This document shows, in pieces, positions 4,869 through 5,951 of a stretch of 5,951 nucleotides of DNA. Origin of the DNA: Deltaproteobacteria bacterium (GTDB lineage: Bacteria > Desulfobacterota_B > Binatia > UBA9968); contig JACZQL010000101.1 in assembly GCA_022545745.1 (NCBI GenBank), positions 1 through 5,951 on the forward strand, in the 5' to 3' direction. Position numbers and translations under genes: made by a program. Every line of letters starts with the position of its first letter. The first letter of the stretch is position 1. The notes below the pieces were generated by a model, which made no database searches, had not been told where the DNA came from, and was given only the letters and a program-made list of their open reading frames with translations.

Positions 4869-5141
4869 ATGGGGCGCGTGAACGTATTCTTAAAGGACGA
4901 ATTGCTCGATGAAATCAACGAAGAAGTAAAAGACGAGGGAACCAGCCGCAGCGCTCTCATTCAAGCGGCATTAGAAGAATATTTGCATGCGAAGAAGAAG
5001 AAACGGGAAGAGGAAGAGAAGCGGAAAGAGATGAAAGAGGCCTCCAAGAGGATGGACCGATTAGCTAAAAAACTTGGCCATTGGGATGCCCAGGCAATCA
5101 TCAGAAAATTCCGTGACACCAATTTGAAGGGTGACCGGTGA
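4869..5141 (+). CDS. Ribbon-helix-helix (CopG/VapB-type) antitoxin
   Basis: A 90-residue protein. Residues 2-8 (GRVNVFL) form the DNA-contacting beta strand. Helix A is about 10-23 (DELLDEINEEVKDE), followed by the G-T-S turn (24-26). Helix B is about 26-41 (SRSALIQAALEEYLHA). This is the ribbon-helix-helix layout, which dimerises and binds DNA. Residues 42-57 are almost pure Lys/Arg/Glu and probably a long charged helix. The C-terminus (58-90), with W72, I77, I78 and F81, is the likely toxin-binding segment. Role: it neutralises the PIN toxin encoded next and represses the operon through the CACAC/GTGTG array at 4815-4852. The start is set by AGGAGG (4857-4862). The TGA overlaps the toxin GTG by four bases, which couples synthesis of the two proteins. 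Confidence 0.87.
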   Translation: MGRVNVFLKDELLDEINEEVKDEGTSRSALIQAALEEYLHAKKKKREEEEKRKEMKEASKRMDRLAKKLGHWDAQAIIRKFRDTNLKGDR

Positions 5142-5575
5142 TCCCAACCTATCACACTGGCTACGTTGTGGACGCTTCTGTCGTGGTCAAATGGTTCATG
5201 GAGGAGGAAGACCGTGACCGTGCACTTGCTTTAAGAGAACTCCATACATCTGGTCGATCCACCCTGTTTGTTTCGGAGCTCACATTTTTGGAGATCCTTA
5301 ACGCTATCAGATACGGACCCAGGGCAAAGGAGGAAGACGGCGCTGAAACGGTCCATGTGCTCGAAAACTTCCACCTCCAAGTGAAGCCCACTGAATTTGC
5401 ATTGCTACGCAAAGCCAACGCCATCGCCTGGGCCTACAAAATCACAATCTACGACGCACTGTATGTCGCTCTGGCTGAGCAACTGGGGTATCCATTGATC
5501 ACTTCCGACGACACGATGGTCAAAAAGCTAAGAGGCCATAGTATTGTAGTCCCTTTGCGGGAACTTGAGTTGTAA
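5138..5575 (+). CDS. vapC: VapC-type PIN-domain ribonuclease toxin
   Basis: A 145-residue PIN-domain protein, slightly longer than the usual 130-140. The acidic metal-binding set is complete: Asp12 (VVDASVVVKWF), Glu52 (ELTFLEILNAIRY), Asp106 (TIYDALYVALAE) and Asp124/Asp125 (LITSDDTMVKKL). These coordinate Mg2+ or Mn2+ for RNA cleavage. VapC toxins cut tRNA or rRNA and halt translation until bound by the antitoxin; the RNA target here is unknown. The GTG start (5138) sits in a GTGA overlap with the antitoxin stop and has GAAGGG (5126-5131) six bases upstream, so it is both coupled and independently startable. Motifs are intact, so the toxin is probably functional. No other partner gene is adjacent. 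Confidence 0.9.
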   Translation: MIPTYHTGYVVDASVVVKWFMEEEDRDRALALRELHTSGRSTLFVSELTFLEILNAIRYGPRAKEEDGAETVHVLENFHLQVKPTEFALLRKANAIAWAYKITIYDALYVALAEQLGYPLITSDDTMVKKLRGHSIVVPLRELEL

Positions 5576-5692
5576 AGAAAGATGCCAGGTCTCGGTGGAA
5601 TTGCCTGGGTGACTGTTAAAATTACGGTAAGTCGTAGGGTGGGTTAATCCCGGGTAAAAGGCAATTCGAAAAACCTGCAATGATGGACCAGG

Positions 5693-5714
5693 AAAAGGTG
5701 TCAGGATCCTTTTT
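5693..5714 (+). terminator. Weak possible intrinsic terminator after the toxin gene
   Basis: AAAAGG (5693-5698), a nine-base loop and CCTTTT (5708-5713) with a five-T run ending at 5714. The stem has only two G-C pairs and lies about 120 bases after the toxin stop, so efficiency would be low. It is the only T-tracted hairpin seen between 5576 and the next gene; the rest of that 210-base gap shows no convincing promoter. Confidence 0.22.
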
Positions 5715-5785
5715 AGCTACTATCAATTCAAGTGTAGATGCGGGATTAGGCTCCATGATAGACAAATTAAACAGAGGTTACTGCC

Positions 5786-5951
5786 ATGGCCGAGTCATTG
5801 GAAAGTTATAAAAGCTACATCGGGAAAAGCGAAACAGCCACCGATGTCGTTACCGCTTCGGTGATGTTGAAGCTCGCCGCCACTCTGGGGTTAGAAAAGG
5901 CACCATTGGATAAGGGCGAGGCAGTTCCTCCCGGTTGGCATAATGCTTTTT
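5786..5951 (+). CDS. MaoC/HTD2-like acyl-CoA hydratase (mesaconyl-C4-CoA hydratase type), N-terminal part
   Basis: ATG 5786 opens a frame that runs off the right edge after 55 codons. The start fits the N-terminal half of FAS1-like/HTD2-type double hot-dog dehydratases: SYIGKSETATDVVTAS (10-25), LAATLGL (30-36), then GEAVPPGWHNAF (44-55), corresponding to the family's (W/Y)IGR-x-E-x(3)-D-x-V-T, LAATL and PLPPxWHW motifs. Members hydrate or dehydrate acyl-CoA or acyl-ACP thioesters. Mesaconyl-C4-CoA (3-methylfumaryl-CoA) hydratase is the best-known bacterial annotation, but substrate cannot be judged from this fragment. AGAGG (5773-5777) lies eight bases before the start. No clear promoter was seen in the gap upstream. 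The catalytic hydratase motif would be beyond the window. Confidence 0.72.
   Translation, partial: MAESLESYKSYIGKSETATDVVTASVMLKLAATLGLEKAPLDKGEAVPPGWHNAF

Noticed and set aside
5582..5811. Two short frames after the toxin gene (21 codons from ATG 5582, 43 codons from ATG 5680)
   Set aside because: Neither has a ribosome binding site or recognisable pattern, and the second overlaps the hydratase start.

Overview
The window is ordinary-looking bacterial chromosome with roughly balanced base composition. It has strong AGGAGG-type ribosome binding sites, tight gene spacing, bactofilins, a VapBC-type toxin-antitoxin pair and a MaoC/HTD2-type acyl-CoA hydratase. This mix fits an environmental Gram-negative such as Desulfobacterota, Tectomicrobia, NC10 or a related group. 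The placement is inference; no rRNA, tRNA or lineage marker is present.

Layout. Positions 1-561 (minus strand) hold two tandem bactofilin genes: a complete 141-residue one, and 27 bases downstream the first 36 codons of a second one cut by the window edge. Positions 562-901 are a divergent intergenic region with a promoter candidate for each direction. Positions 902-3736 (plus strand) carry three small-molecule enzyme-type genes: a cupin, a gamma-glutamyltransferase-like Ntn hydrolase and an isochorismatase-fold hydrolase. A HEAT-repeat protein (3753-4637) follows 16 bases later. Positions 4869-5575 are a ribbon-helix-helix antitoxin and a PIN-domain toxin with a 4-base overlap, behind a strong promoter embedded in a nested CACAC/GTGTG operator. 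At 5786 a HTD2/MaoC-like acyl-CoA hydratase gene starts and runs off the right edge.

How the genes work together. The bactofilins form a cytoskeletal pair unrelated to the rest. The cupin, Ntn hydrolase, isochorismatase-fold protein and HEAT protein look like one co-directional set, probably handling a small amide or related metabolite. The striking point is that all three enzyme-type members keep their fold but depart from textbook active sites. The cupin lacks the usual Glu and third His. The GGT homologue keeps the Thr nucleophile but lacks the glutamate-binding residues. The isochorismatase-fold protein has Gly in place of the catalytic Cys. This suggests an uncharacterised pathway rather than glutathione or nicotinamide metabolism. 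The toxin-antitoxin pair is a self-contained, self-regulated unit inserted between this set and the hydratase gene.
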